Assembly: GCA_947258975.1 (NCBI GenBank)
Contig: CAMYKK010000003.1
Span: 254,633-318,632 of the forward strand
Length of the DNA stretch: 64,000 bases
Direction of reading: 5' to 3'
Source: an uncultured Gammaproteobacteria bacterium
GTDB lineage: Bacteria > Pseudomonadota > Gammaproteobacteria > Arenicellales > JAANXG01
A model generated the notes under the pieces. That model saw only the letters and a program-made list of their open reading frames with translations, did not search any database and was not told where the DNA came from. A program made the translations under genes and the position numbers. How positions within the stretch are numbered: the stretch's first letter is position 1; each line of letters starts with the position of its first letter. Positions 53,501 to 62,893 of the stretch are shown here, one piece after another.

Positions 53501-53740
53501 ATGTGTCTAGCCATACCAGCGCGCGTGACCCGGATGCTCGATGACGATTGCGCCATCATTGAGCTCGATGGCGTGCAAAAGGAGATCTCGCTGGCACTCG
53601 TAGATGATGTCGCGGTGGGAGATTATGTCATCGTGCATGTGGGTTACGCCCTGGGCAAGCTCGATCCAGCCGAGGCGCAGAAGACCCTGGAGTTGGTGAG
53701 GGCGATGTCCCTCGTTACGGATGACACCACCCCATTATGA
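53501..53740 (+). CDS. hypC: Hydrogenase maturation chaperone HypC
   Basis: 79 residues starting MCLAIPARVTRM, with Cys2 needed for binding the Fe(CN)2CO unit with HypD. VGDYVIVHVGYALGKLD is the family C-terminal motif. It overlaps the start of hypD by four bases, the usual hypCD coupling. It differs clearly from the HypC-type protein encoded with the structural genes on the other strand, so each may serve another step of large-subunit maturation. Confidence 0.95.
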   Translation: MCLAIPARVTRMLDDDCAIIELDGVQKEISLALVDDVAVGDYVIVHVGYALGKLDPAEAQKTLELVRAMSLVTDDTTPL

Positions 53741-54873
53741 AATATATCGACGAATATCGCGATGGCGTAGCGGCTCGCGGCGTTGCCGAGCAGATCATCT
53801 TGGAAGCCAAGCCGGACCGCGTATACAACCTAATGGAATTCTGTGGCGGCCACACCCATGCGATTTATCGTTACGGTGTGCAGGACTTGTTGCCGGACAA
53901 CGTCAATATGATACACGGGCCCGGTTGCCCGGTGTGTGTGTTACCCATCGGCAGGTTGGACATGGCGCTCAGTCTTGCTGATCGTGACGGGATTACTGTG
54001 TGTACCTACGGCGACATGTTGCGGGTACCGGGATCCGGAGGGCGCAGTCTGCTCCAGGCAAAGGCCGAGGGCGCGGACATTCGCATGGTGTATTCCGCCG
54101 CCGACGCATTGAAGTTGGCGCGTCAACATCGGGAACAACAGGTGGTATTTTTCGCCATTGGATTCGAGACCACGACACCGCCTACGGCGGTGGCGATCCA
54201 AGGCGCGCAGGCCCAGGATTTAGACAACTTCACGGTGTTCTGCAACCATGTATTGACGCCTTCCGCGATCGCCAACATCCTCGAATCTCCGGATGTGCGT
54301 GAGCTCGGGACGGTGCCGATTGATGGATTCCTGGGGCCCGCCCACGTCAGCGTGGTGATTGGTTCCCAGCCCTATGAGTTCTTTGCGCGTGAGTACCACA
54401 AGCCAGTAATTATCTCGGGATTTGAGCCCTTGGATGTGCTGCAGTCCATACTCATGTTGATTCGGCAACTAAATTGCGGACGTGCTGAAGTCGAGAACCA
54501 GTACATTCGTGCGGTGTCCCGCCATGGAAACCTCAAGGCCAAGCGGATGGTGGCGGAAGTTTTCGAATTGCGCAGACAGTTCGAATGGCGTGGCTTGGGC
54601 GTTGTGCCTTACAGTGCGCTGCGGATAAAAAACCGGTTTGCGAAGTTCGATGCCGAGGTGCGATTCGACCTGAGCTATACACCCGCCAAGGAACATAATG
54701 GATGCGAATGTGGCGCCATCTTGCGCGGCGTGCTGCAACCGATCGACTGCAAATTGTTCGGTACCGCGTGCACCCCGGAAACTCCGATGGGATCATGCAT
54801 GGTGTCGTCTGAGGGCGCCTGTGCCGCCCACTATATATACGGCCGATATCAAGCTGCGGCGGGGACTGCATGA
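53737..54873 (+). CDS. hypD: Hydrogenase iron-ligand scaffold HypD
   Basis: 378 residues, the iron-sulfur scaffold on which Fe(CN)2CO is built together with HypC. CGGHTHAIYRYG and GPGCPVCVLP hold the conserved active cysteines, and the C-terminal cysteines for the 4Fe-4S cluster are in NGCECGAILRG, CKLFGTACTPETPMG and CMVSSEGAC. It starts inside hypC and ends overlapping hypE. Confidence 0.97.
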   Translation: MKYIDEYRDGVAARGVAEQIILEAKPDRVYNLMEFCGGHTHAIYRYGVQDLLPDNVNMIHGPGCPVCVLPIGRLDMALSLADRDGITVCTYGDMLRVPGSGGRSLLQAKAEGADIRMVYSAADALKLARQHREQQVVFFAIGFETTTPPTAVAIQGAQAQDLDNFTVFCNHVLTPSAIANILESPDVRELGTVPIDGFLGPAHVSVVIGSQPYEFFAREYHKPVIISGFEPLDVLQSILMLIRQLNCGRAEVENQYIRAVSRHGNLKAKRMVAEVFELRRQFEWRGLGVVPYSALRIKNRFAKFDAEVRFDLSYTPAKEHNGCECGAILRGVLQPIDCKLFGTACTPETPMGSCMVSSEGACAAHYIYGRYQAAAGTA

Positions 54874-55931
54874 GCGCGCCGCAGGCGCGCACCAAGCGGA
54901 AATTCGGGCGGCCGCTCAATTTTAAGCGTGGCGTAATCGAACTCTCCCATGGCAGCGGGGGCCGCGCGATGGCCCAGCTCATCGACGAGTTGTTCACCAG
55001 GTCTTTGTCTAATCCGTGGCTGGAGCAGGGTAACGACCAGGCGTGTCTGGAACTACCCGCGGGACGAGTGGCGATGACCACCGACAGCTATGTGATTTCG
55101 CCGCTGTTCTTTCCCGGCGGCGACATTGGCTCGCTTGCCGTTCATGGAACGATCAACGACATCGCCATGTCCGGCGCGCGTCCGCTGCACCTTTCGGCGG
55201 GTTTCATTCTCGAAGCCGGTTTCCCGCTCCGCGACCTCAGGCGCATCGTCGATTCCATGGCCGCGGCCGCCCGCGCCGCCGAGGTCGCGGTGGTCACCGG
55301 TGATACCAAGGTGGTGGAGCGTGGTAAGGCGGATGGTGTGTTCATTAACACCTCCGGCATCGGCGTTGTTCCGGAGGGATTACAGCTCTCGGGCAACCTG
55401 GCGCGGCCTGGTGACCGTATCTTGATCAACGGGACCATCGGTGATCACGGTGTCGCGGTGATGTCCAAGCGGGCCGAGTTGGATTTCGAAGTATCGGTGG
55501 AGTCCGATTCCGCCGCGCTACACGATCTGGTTCGGGTCATGGTGTCCGCGGTGCCACAGATGCGTTGCCTCCGCGATCCGACGCGCGGCGGTGTGGCCAC
55601 CACGCTCAATGAAATAGCGCGGCAATCCGGCGTCGGTATGACGCTCGAGGAGGCGGCGATTCCAATCAAACCGGAGGTAGCGGCGGTGTGTGAGTTGCTC
55701 GGTCTTGATCCCCTGTACGTTGCCAATGAGGGTAAGCTCATCGCCATCTGTCCGCCGCAATACGCACAAGCTCTACTCACCGCAATGACGCGTCATCCCT
55801 TGGGCAGGCGGTCGGCGGTGATTGGTGAGGTGGCAGCGGACCAACCCCATTTTGTACGCATGCACACCGCGTTTGGCGGCAGCCGCGTAGTCGATTGGTT
55901 GAGTGGCGAGCAACTGCCGCGTATATGTTAG
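54870..55931 (+). CDS. hypE: Hydrogenase cyanide-ligand enzyme HypE
   Basis: 353 residues of the PurM/ThiL-like ATP-binding fold. It dehydrates the thiocarboxamide on its own C-terminal cysteine to thiocyanate, and the C-terminal PRIC, where the last residue is that cysteine, is intact. ATP-site features are LSHGSGGRAMAQLI, VTGDTKVVERG and DPTRGGVATTLNEIA. It overlaps hypD by four bases and is followed by hypX. Confidence 0.97.
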   Translation: MSAPQARTKRKFGRPLNFKRGVIELSHGSGGRAMAQLIDELFTRSLSNPWLEQGNDQACLELPAGRVAMTTDSYVISPLFFPGGDIGSLAVHGTINDIAMSGARPLHLSAGFILEAGFPLRDLRRIVDSMAAAARAAEVAVVTGDTKVVERGKADGVFINTSGIGVVPEGLQLSGNLARPGDRILINGTIGDHGVAVMSKRAELDFEVSVESDSAALHDLVRVMVSAVPQMRCLRDPTRGGVATTLNEIARQSGVGMTLEEAAIPIKPEVAAVCELLGLDPLYVANEGKLIAICPPQYAQALLTAMTRHPLGRRSAVIGEVAADQPHFVRMHTAFGGSRVVDWLSGEQLPRIC

Positions 55932-55956
55932 TCAGCCCGTGCCGCTTGCCCCTACC

Positions 55957-57678
55957 GTGCGACTACTCTTGCTTACACACGCCTTCAACAGTCTGAGTCA
56001 ACGACTGTGGGTGGAACTCGCTGAAGCGGGGCACACGGTCTCGGTTGAATATGATATCAATGATGCGATCACCCGCGAAGCCGTGGCGCGGTTCCGACCG
56101 GATGTCATCATCGCCCCATTTCTAAAGCGGGCGATACCGGAAGATGTTTGGCAAAACAACCGCTGCCTCGTGATCCACCCGGGCATCATCGGTGATCGTG
56201 GTCCTTCGGCCCTGGACTGGGCAGTGCTCAATAATGAACCCCGGTGGGGGGTGACGTGCCTACAGGCCAATGCGGAGATGGATGCCGGGGATATCTGGGC
56301 GTGGCAAGAGTTCGCAATGCGTGCTGCGGCCAAGGGCAGCCTTTATCGCCATGAGGTCACCGAGGCGGCGGCGGTGGTCGTACACCAGGCCCTGGAGCGG
56401 ATACAAAGCGGATCGTTTCGGCCGCGACCGCTTGATTACGGCGACCCGCAGGTCCGGGGCCGTTGGCGGCCGTGGATGACGCCGCGCGATCGCCGCATCG
56501 ATTGGTTGAGCGATCCCACCGAGATTGCGCTTCGCAAGATCCGCTCCGCCGATGGACAACCCGGTGTCTTGGACGAGCTGTTCGGTGAGGCGGCATACCT
56601 CTACGATGCCTGGCCCGAAGACCGTCTTGGCGGGGTACCGGGCGCGCTTATTGCCCGCCGCCACGGAGCACTGTGCCGGGCCACCGTCGATGGCGCAGTG
56701 TGGATCGGCCATGTCAAGAAGAAGAGGCTGCAGAATGGTCCTGGTTTCAAGCTTCCCGCCGCCGTTGCGTTCGCAGATCGGATCGCCCAACTGCCCGCAT
56801 CTGCGGAAGAATTTACCGGCGACGATCAACGAGAAACATTCCGCGAGATCGCGTACCGGGAACACAACCGGGTCGGTTATCTGGAGTTCCGCTTTTACAA
56901 CGGCGCTATGTCTGCCGATCAATGTGAACGTCTGCTGCGGGCATTCGAGTTTGCACGATCCAGGCCGGTACGTGTCATTGTTCTGCTGGGTGGGCCGGAT
57001 TTCTGGTCGAACGGCATGCACCTAAACGTAATCGAAGCCGCAGACAGCCCGGCGGATGAGTCATGGCGGAACATCAACGCCATCGATGATGTCGCGCGCG
57101 CGATCATAACTACTGAGGATCGGTTGACCGTCGCCGCGCTGCGCGGCAACGCCGGCGCGGGTGGGGTGTTCCTCGCATTGGCTGCCGACCGAGTTGTCGC
57201 CCGCGAGGGCGTGATCCTCAACCCGCATTACAAGAACATGGGCAATCTCTACGGGTCCGAATATTGGACTTATTTGTTACCGAAACGAGCGGGCGTAGCG
57301 CACGCCGAAAACCTGACTGAGAATCGCCTGCCGATCAGTGCGCGCTGGGCCGCTGACATCGGCCTCATCGACCAAGTCATAGAATCCGACGCCTCATCCT
57401 TTATACCGGCGGTGGAGGAATTGGCCGAAGAGATCGCGAACAGCCACAGTTACCATGAAACCGTTCGTGAAAAGCGCGCGCGGAGGAAACGGGACGAGTT
57501 CGCACAACCGCTCGCCAGCTACCGGGCGGCGGAACTGGAGCAGATGCGGCTCAATTTCTATGGCTTCGATCCAAGCTATCATGTGGCGCGCTATAATTTT
57601 GTATTTCGGGTTCCGCATTCACGGACGCCATTGCATCTGGCTGTCCACCGCCGCAAGCCAACCGCAGCGCGAAATTGA
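55957..57678 (+). CDS. hypX: HypX/HoxX, CO-ligand-forming maturation enzyme
   Basis: About 573 residues from the GTG at 55957 (VRLLLLTHAFNS is the family start); GTG at 55939 or a start inside hypE (55903) are alternatives. The N-terminal half is formyl-THF-transferase-like (HPGIIGDRGPSALDWAVLN). The C-terminal half is an enoyl-CoA-hydratase-like domain (GNAGAGGVFLALAADRV, then NPHYKNMGNLYG). HypX moves a formyl group to CoA and releases CO for the Fe(CN)2CO centre, found in organisms that mature hydrogenases in air. Its presence here implies hydrogenase maturation with oxygen present. Confidence 0.94.
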   Translation: MRLLLLTHAFNSLSQRLWVELAEAGHTVSVEYDINDAITREAVARFRPDVIIAPFLKRAIPEDVWQNNRCLVIHPGIIGDRGPSALDWAVLNNEPRWGVTCLQANAEMDAGDIWAWQEFAMRAAAKGSLYRHEVTEAAAVVVHQALERIQSGSFRPRPLDYGDPQVRGRWRPWMTPRDRRIDWLSDPTEIALRKIRSADGQPGVLDELFGEAAYLYDAWPEDRLGGVPGALIARRHGALCRATVDGAVWIGHVKKKRLQNGPGFKLPAAVAFADRIAQLPASAEEFTGDDQRETFREIAYREHNRVGYLEFRFYNGAMSADQCERLLRAFEFARSRPVRVIVLLGGPDFWSNGMHLNVIEAADSPADESWRNINAIDDVARAIITTEDRLTVAALRGNAGAGGVFLALAADRVVAREGVILNPHYKNMGNLYGSEYWTYLLPKRAGVAHAENLTENRLPISARWAADIGLIDQVIESDASSFIPAVEELAEEIANSHSYHETVREKRARRKRDEFAQPLASYRAAELEQMRLNFYGFDPSYHVARYNFVFRVPHSRTPLHLAVHRRKPTAARN

Positions 57679-57780
57679 AGGCGCAATGCCAACGCGTACT
57701 TGCATCAAGGTCGGGGGCAAAACCATCCGCGCGGCACTACAGTGTTGGGATATGTTGTATTTTTTCAGGAGGTAACGAGC

Positions 57781-58647
57781 ATGTATAGAAGTTTTCTGAT
57801 CACGCTGATGCTGACTTTGAGCGGTGTAAACCAGGTCGGCGCACAGGCGAACCCGCAGGGCGCTGTGAACAACTCCCGCGTGCAGTCCGTTGGCAAGCTC
57901 ATAGAAACGTCGAAGGCAGCCAAACAGATTGAGGCGAGCGGGAACCTGGAAGCAAGCAGCCAACGCGATGAGGCGCGCACGCTATATGATCAAGCGGTGG
58001 AGGCGATTAATGTCGGTGATCTAGAGCGGGGTAACGCGTTACTCACTAAGGCAAGCAAGACCATGTTCGAGGCCGCGCGCCTGGCGGGGAATAAAGAAGT
58101 ATCAGAAAAAAAACGCGAGCGTGATTATCTGTCGCGGTTGGACACCGTCACCGCGCTTGTTGACACCCATACCCGCATCACCCAAGAACAAGGCACTGCC
58201 TCCAATAGCGGTGATTTGCGCGCGCTCGTCGACGCCAAGTTAGCGCAAGCACAGCGCTTGCGCGACGCGCAAAAACTGGTTGCGGCGCGACAGGTACTGG
58301 ATGAGGCTTACGTCGCGGCCACGATGGCGATTGAACAAGTGCGCGGCGGAGAAACCTTGGTGCGCACGCTGCATTTTGAAACCAAGCAGGACGAATATCA
58401 ATACGAAGTTGACCGCAACAATACCCATAGAATGCTGGTGGACGTGTTGCTCAAGGAAAAAATTGCGGCCAATGTAAGCCTGAAATCGATCGTCGAGAAA
58501 TTCATGGAGAAAGCGGCGAAGACACGCGCTTCCGCGGAACAGCAGGCGGCCGGCGGTGACTACGAGACTGCGGTTGGGACTATGGAACGCGCCACCAAAG
58601 AGATCGTGCGCGCCATACGCAGCGCCGGCATCTATATCCCGGGATGA
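57781..58647 (+). CDS. Secreted helical protein of unknown function
   Basis: 288 residues. A signal peptide (LITLMLTLSGVNQVGA) is followed by a highly charged, mostly helical protein with TPR-like segments (EARTLYDQAVEAINVGDLERG, KLVAARQVLDEAYVAATMAIE and GDYETAVGTMERATKEIVRAI). No family is recognised. The ATG has a strong aggagg site (about 57768-57773), and the gene follows hypX by 102 bases on the same strand, so it may be the last gene of the maturation operon. A periplasmic partner for the hydrogenase is a possibility only. Confidence 0.75.
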   Translation: MYRSFLITLMLTLSGVNQVGAQANPQGAVNNSRVQSVGKLIETSKAAKQIEASGNLEASSQRDEARTLYDQAVEAINVGDLERGNALLTKASKTMFEAARLAGNKEVSEKKRERDYLSRLDTVTALVDTHTRITQEQGTASNSGDLRALVDAKLAQAQRLRDAQKLVAARQVLDEAYVAATMAIEQVRGGETLVRTLHFETKQDEYQYEVDRNNTHRMLVDVLLKEKIAANVSLKSIVEKFMEKAAKTRASAEQQAAGGDYETAVGTMERATKEIVRAIRSAGIYIPG

Positions 58648-58875
58648 GATATGCGACCGGCGGGGAAATCGGGCTGAAATACTTATTCGAGTTTGCGCTG
58701 GTACGGTCCGTCACCGGCCCGGCCACGGGGTGATGGATCCCACATAATATCAAGTGATTGCGTCTTGCAACGTCGCGACCTGCAGCGCCGATGCCCAGGC
58801 TGATCCAGACGTTATGCGTAGCGTCGGCGTGTTGGTATAGCATGTGGGCCAAATTTCATTGTTACCGAATGATCG

Positions 58876-59772
58876 ATGCGTAATGCGCTTCCAGGCTATT
58901 CGTACGCGGTTGCTGCGTACGTGATTTGGGGATTATTTCCGGTGTATTGGAAGTGGCTGGCGCATGTTGATGCACTGGAGGTCCTCGCCCATCGAATCTT
59001 GTGGACCGCGCTTTTTGTGGCCCTGGTGCTGACCATAGTACGCCGCTGGCGCCGTGTGGTCGCAGTAGTGAAAGACCAACGGCAGATGTTGACATTGATG
59101 GTGACCACGGTCCTGATTGCGGTCAACTGGGGAATTTACATCTGGGCGGTGAATCACGATCAGGTGGTGCAGGCGAGTCTGGGATACTTCCTGACGCCGC
59201 TGTTGAGTGTGCTGCTGGGGATGCTGCTGTTTCAAGAGCGCCTGCGATTGTGGCAATGGATCGCGCTGGCGCTGGCGGCAGCCGGCGTTGTCAACCAGGT
59301 TGTCTTCAGCCATGCACCGAGTTGGGTGAGCCTGGGCGTGGGATTTAGTTTCGCCGGCTATGGCGCGCTGCGTAAGCTGGTGTCATGCGATTCCGCAACC
59401 GGCCTGTTTGTCGAGACCATGCTGCTCGCGCCCGTCGCCCTCGCGTGGATGTGGTGGCTGAGCGGTACCGGCGCGTCCGCGTTCCTGCATGCGGATGGGA
59501 TCACAGACGGCCTGCTGATATTCGGTGGCGTGGTGACAGGTACGCCACTTTTACTCTACGTTGCCGGCGCCAAACGACTGCCGCTGGCGACACTTGGATT
59601 TATCTTCTATCTTACGCCTACTCTGCAGTTCTTGCTCGGCGTTGTCGTTTACGGGGAATCGATGGAACTCGCCCAATCAGTCACCTTTACGCTGATCTGG
59701 ATCGGACTTGTCTTGCATACGACCGAGGGCAGACTGCATGCGCGCCGTGTCGTTGCGCCGGAGGTCACTTAG
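58876..59772 (+). CDS. rarD: RarD-like EamA-family permease
   Basis: 298 residues with ten hydrophobic helices, drug/metabolite-transporter superfamily, RarD type. Typical opening is GYSYAVAAYVIWGLFPVYWK with the helix-two region VLAHRILWTALFVALVL, and the second half repeats the EamA unit (FIFYLTPTLQFLLGVVVYGE). Substrates are unproven for RarD proteins. It is 228 bases beyond the hydrogenase region and is not obviously part of it. Confidence 0.9.
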   Translation: MRNALPGYSYAVAAYVIWGLFPVYWKWLAHVDALEVLAHRILWTALFVALVLTIVRRWRRVVAVVKDQRQMLTLMVTTVLIAVNWGIYIWAVNHDQVVQASLGYFLTPLLSVLLGMLLFQERLRLWQWIALALAAAGVVNQVVFSHAPSWVSLGVGFSFAGYGALRKLVSCDSATGLFVETMLLAPVALAWMWWLSGTGASAFLHADGITDGLLIFGGVVTGTPLLLYVAGAKRLPLATLGFIFYLTPTLQFLLGVVVYGESMELAQSVTFTLIWIGLVLHTTEGRLHARRVVAPEVT

Positions 59773-59914
59773 CAACCGAGCCTTGCACTCGGGGAGACGG
59801 GTCGTGGCAGGTGTTCTCGGAACAGACGAAAGTAGCGTCCCCGTGATGCAAACTTTGCGAATCGGCCATGCGCGTAACACGTTGTAACGCACAGATTGAT
59901 AACTAATTTTGCGA

Positions 59915-60130
59915 TTAAAGTTTGTCAATCAGGCCGGTGGTGACGAGAAATCCGACGGCAATGAGAACGATTCCAATGAACACAAACTGTTTTACGTATC
60001 TGTCCTCCGGGACCTCGATCCCCCGCCTCCGGTAAAGCGCCGTCATCTTGCGGGCGGCGGCCGCACGGACAGAAATCAGGAATGCACCGAGCACCATAAA
60101 GGCCATCCCCAAAAATGATAACGAGGTCAT
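59915..60130 (-). CDS. Small two-span membrane protein, unknown function
   Basis: 71 residues with two hydrophobic spans (about 5-23 and 49-67) around a basic loop (RAAAARKMTALYRRRGIEVPE). No family recognised. Its weak ribosome-binding site leaves some doubt, but hydrophobicity and loop charge look genuine. It follows another small membrane protein by 45 bases, and both could be one operon. Confidence 0.6.
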   Translation of the reverse strand: MTSLSFLGMAFMVLGAFLISVRAAAARKMTALYRRRGIEVPEDRYVKQFVFIGIVLIAVGFLVTTGLIDKL

Positions 60131-60175
60131 TGTTCAAAATCTCATCCGTTGCAGCTGTTCGACCTGCATGGCGAA

Positions 60176-60427
60176 CTAATCGTTGCGGCGGGTACGACCG
60201 GTGGTAAAAGGTATGTTGCCGGTGACGGCGACATATCCGGCAATGAGGCCTAATGAGCCCGGAAACACGATGCGCAGTACGTGGACGAAGTTTTCGGCGG
60301 CCGATGTTTCGATATCGAGCACAAACAAACTGTAAACGCGGAGAAGCACCAAAACAAAACATGCCACGGCCAAGGTGCCGCCGACAACGCGTAGCACCAA
60401 TGATAAATTTTTGTCGTCCAAGTTCAT
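60176..60427 (-). CDS. Small two-span membrane protein, unknown function
   Basis: 83 residues with two hydrophobic spans (LVLRVVGGTLAVACFVLVLL and VFPGSLGLIAGYVAV) and a short charged tail. No family recognised. It lies between the SRPBCC gene and the 71-residue membrane protein, all on the minus strand with gaps of 72 and 45 bases. Confidence 0.6.
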   Translation of the reverse strand: MNLDDKNLSLVLRVVGGTLAVACFVLVLLRVYSLFVLDIETSAAENFVHVLRIVFPGSLGLIAGYVAVTGNIPFTTGRTRRND

Positions 60428-60499
60428 GTTATTGCTGCAACAGAAAGCCGCAATCCACTGCTGCGAAACCGCTGAACATCGATAACAAGCGCAGAAATA

Positions 60500-61048
60500 T
60501 CAGGCTTTGAGTCCACTTTGTTGCGCTTCGAGTTCCTGCTTGATGGCGTCGAGCCATTTTTCCAACCGCTGTGTCAGCTTGGCCTCCATGCGTGCTTCCT
60601 CATCTCGCGACGCGCTGGGATCTTGCTGTATCGCGTCCCGGTTGCCGAACAAAAGGCGCAACAACCTGCCGCGCCAGCCGTCCGCCGTGGGCAACGGTAT
60701 GTGAATTCGCGGCACCGTGAAAGATTCCTTCTGCGTCAAACGTGCGCCGTTCGATAAAGGCGTCACGGTCACCCGCACCGTGAACGGTGGATCCGAATCC
60801 GACACGGTCTCGATCAGCTTGCCCGGGTTGAAGGCGGTACAACGGCTGCGGTAGTCGGCGATCCTGCCTTCGATGACGAGCCGGTAGTGAAACGTCGTAC
60901 CGATAGCCAACGGTCCCTCGGTCTCCTGCACCACGTCCAGTACCGTTGCGTTGTGGTCGAGCCGGGCTTTGCGGGGTATATCCGTTACCAGCGAAAACAC
61001 CGTTTCCGGATCCGTATTGATCTCTACCGAACATTCCACATCAACCAT
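60500..61048 (-). CDS. SRPBCC/START-like lipid-binding fold protein
   Basis: 182 residues. The first 140 read like a polyketide-cyclase/SRPBCC fold: VECSVEINTDPETVFSLVTDI at the start, then FHYRLVIEGRIADYRS and a C-terminal amphipathic helix (TQRLEKWLDAIKQELEAQQ). Such proteins bind hydrophobic ligands in a helix-grip pocket. The ligand is unknown. The start has only a weak ribosome-binding site. It is separated from the YeiH operon by a terminator. Confidence 0.75.
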   Translation of the reverse strand: MVDVECSVEINTDPETVFSLVTDIPRKARLDHNATVLDVVQETEGPLAIGTTFHYRLVIEGRIADYRSRCTAFNPGKLIETVSDSDPPFTVRVTVTPLSNGARLTQKESFTVPRIHIPLPTADGWRGRLLRLLFGNRDAIQQDPSASRDEEARMEAKLTQRLEKWLDAIKQELEAQQSGLKA

Positions 61049-61110
61049 GGGACGGTATCACCCGAGCTGCTTAAACCGATAACTTATCACACACGCCTTG
61101 AAGCTTACCC

Positions 61111-61143
61111 AAAAAAAGAGAGACCGTGTGACTACGGTCTCTC
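61111..61143 (-). terminator. Intrinsic terminator of the YeiH-like operon
   Basis: Perfect 10-bp stem (61118-61127 with 61134-61143, loop gtgact) followed, read on the minus strand, by seven T (61111-61117). It lies 37 bases past the stop of the transporter gene. Confidence 0.85.
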
Positions 61144-61179
61144 AGGTATTGGTAAAACAAAATACGTATTGTTGGTCTA

Positions 61180-62844
61180 TTAACTCGACGCCAGCGGCGG
61201 CAGCATGCCATTATGGAAGATCCACGCCACCAAATAGGCAATCGGAGCGATGACCACAAACAGCGCAATCGCGTACAACGCGGTCAGCCGGCCCATGCCC
61301 TTCAGCTTGCTGAAATCGGTAATAACGCCAATGGCAACGAAGGTCAGCATGAACATCATCTTGCGCATCGGGCTCTGCACCACGCCGGCGCCGGAGGAGG
61401 CGGCCTTAATGGCATCCGGAAACCACACCGCGATTGCTACATAGAACAACCAGGCGATAAAGTAGCCGATCACGAATTTCGGGAAACGGAACCAGATCTC
61501 CGATGCCCCTACGCGTTGCTGATCCGGTCTTCGCTCCACCTTATAGACCCAGATCAGTGCCAGGACAAACGCCCACACCCCGATAAACACGTCGATCCAG
61601 ATCTTGGTCAGGATCGCGGCGCTCAATATCCAGTCCGCCTCCCACGTCTCTCCGGTGGTCCGGTAGTGGTTGGCGACCATCATCTCGTCGAGGATGGCGC
61701 CGGCCGCCGCGTCGGCGCCGTCGGTCTTCACCGTCATGCCCATCGCCGCGCCGTTCACGATGGGCTGGTCTGGGGCAACTGCCGCATAGAACGTCGGCAG
61801 AGCGACCAGCTCGATCATTGCGAACACCACGATCAGCATCGACACCGCGATCGGTAATATCGGTTTGGCGCGAATTGCGCCAGCGGTGGCAATGGCCGCA
61901 GACACACCGCAGATGGAGATGCCCGACGACAACACCGCCGAGGCATCGCGCCGCAGCTTGAATATCTTGCGCCCCATGGCGTAGACGATCGGCCAGAACA
62001 GCAGATAGGCCACGAAGCACGCCGCCGCGCCCGCTAACGCCAGCTCGAGGGCAAAGCCTGTAGCCTTCATCGACATCAAGCCCAGCTTGATCCCCAGATA
62101 GACGATCGCGGTTTTGATGAACCACTCGGGTTTGGCGCCTTCTCTCAGGAAATTGGCAAACCCCTTGAAGAAGTTGCCGATGATCAGGCCTACCGCCAGC
62201 GCCAGCATGTAGGAGAATCCGCCACCGAGTTGCAGGCCCCACGACATCCGTATCGAGTTCTTGGATTTGGCGACCGCTTGTGCCGCTTGCTCCTGAGTCG
62301 GTACCTGCCCCTCCAGGACATTGACCCCCATTCCCTTTAGTGCCTTGTTGATCTGTGTCGAACACTTATTGACCTTCGTCGTGCAGTACACATTGTCGCC
62401 GTAGATCTCGGACTGAGTGATGGACTGACCCGTCTTGAGCGCCTTGAAGTGGGCCTCGTGGCCGGCGATCCACGCCCCCCAGGTGATGAAATAGATGCAC
62501 GTAAAGCCCATAAAGAACTTCTTGACGTCGAGCTTTTGAAAGTAAGCGCCGATGCAGGTCAACGTGGTGAACACCACATAGGTCACCAGTAACGAGCCGA
62601 GGCCACCCAGACCCGCATAGGTCTGTCCTTCTTTTACGTGCGATCCCGCGAGCAGCTTGTTAAAGGATGGGTCAGTCCAGAACTTACCCCACTCCCAGGT
62701 CTTGGTCTTGGTCATCCAGCCCACGAGATCCACGCCCCAGATTGTGAGCAATCCGGCAAAGAACATGATCAGTCCCAGCCAGACCGCCCACCAGTCCTCT
62801 GTCCGGAGCATACCGTCGGTCCACTTTCTGTTTACAGCCGCCAT
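61180..62844 (-). CDS. YeiH-family putative sulfate exporter with extended N-terminus
   Basis: 554 residues, far longer than the roughly 340 of E. coli YeiH. The conserved core (about 210-554) has GISICGVSAAIATAGAI and many helices. The N-terminal 200 residues add three or so helices and a soluble loop (NVYCTTKVNKCSTQINKAL) with two cysteines. YeiH-type proteins are annotated as sulfate exporters on thin evidence. A strong aaggag site precedes the ATG. It is the third gene of a minus-strand trio with a DUF5395-like and a 57-residue protein. Confidence 0.85.
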   Translation of the reverse strand: MAAVNRKWTDGMLRTEDWWAVWLGLIMFFAGLLTIWGVDLVGWMTKTKTWEWGKFWTDPSFNKLLAGSHVKEGQTYAGLGGLGSLLVTYVVFTTLTCIGAYFQKLDVKKFFMGFTCIYFITWGAWIAGHEAHFKALKTGQSITQSEIYGDNVYCTTKVNKCSTQINKALKGMGVNVLEGQVPTQEQAAQAVAKSKNSIRMSWGLQLGGGFSYMLALAVGLIIGNFFKGFANFLREGAKPEWFIKTAIVYLGIKLGLMSMKATGFALELALAGAAACFVAYLLFWPIVYAMGRKIFKLRRDASAVLSSGISICGVSAAIATAGAIRAKPILPIAVSMLIVVFAMIELVALPTFYAAVAPDQPIVNGAAMGMTVKTDGADAAAGAILDEMMVANHYRTTGETWEADWILSAAILTKIWIDVFIGVWAFVLALIWVYKVERRPDQQRVGASEIWFRFPKFVIGYFIAWLFYVAIAVWFPDAIKAASSGAGVVQSPMRKMMFMLTFVAIGVITDFSKLKGMGRLTALYAIALFVVIAPIAYLVAWIFHNGMLPPLASS

Positions 62845-62893
62845 ATTTGTCTCCTTATCACTCTCATTCAGTGATTGTCGTTATTATTTGGGA

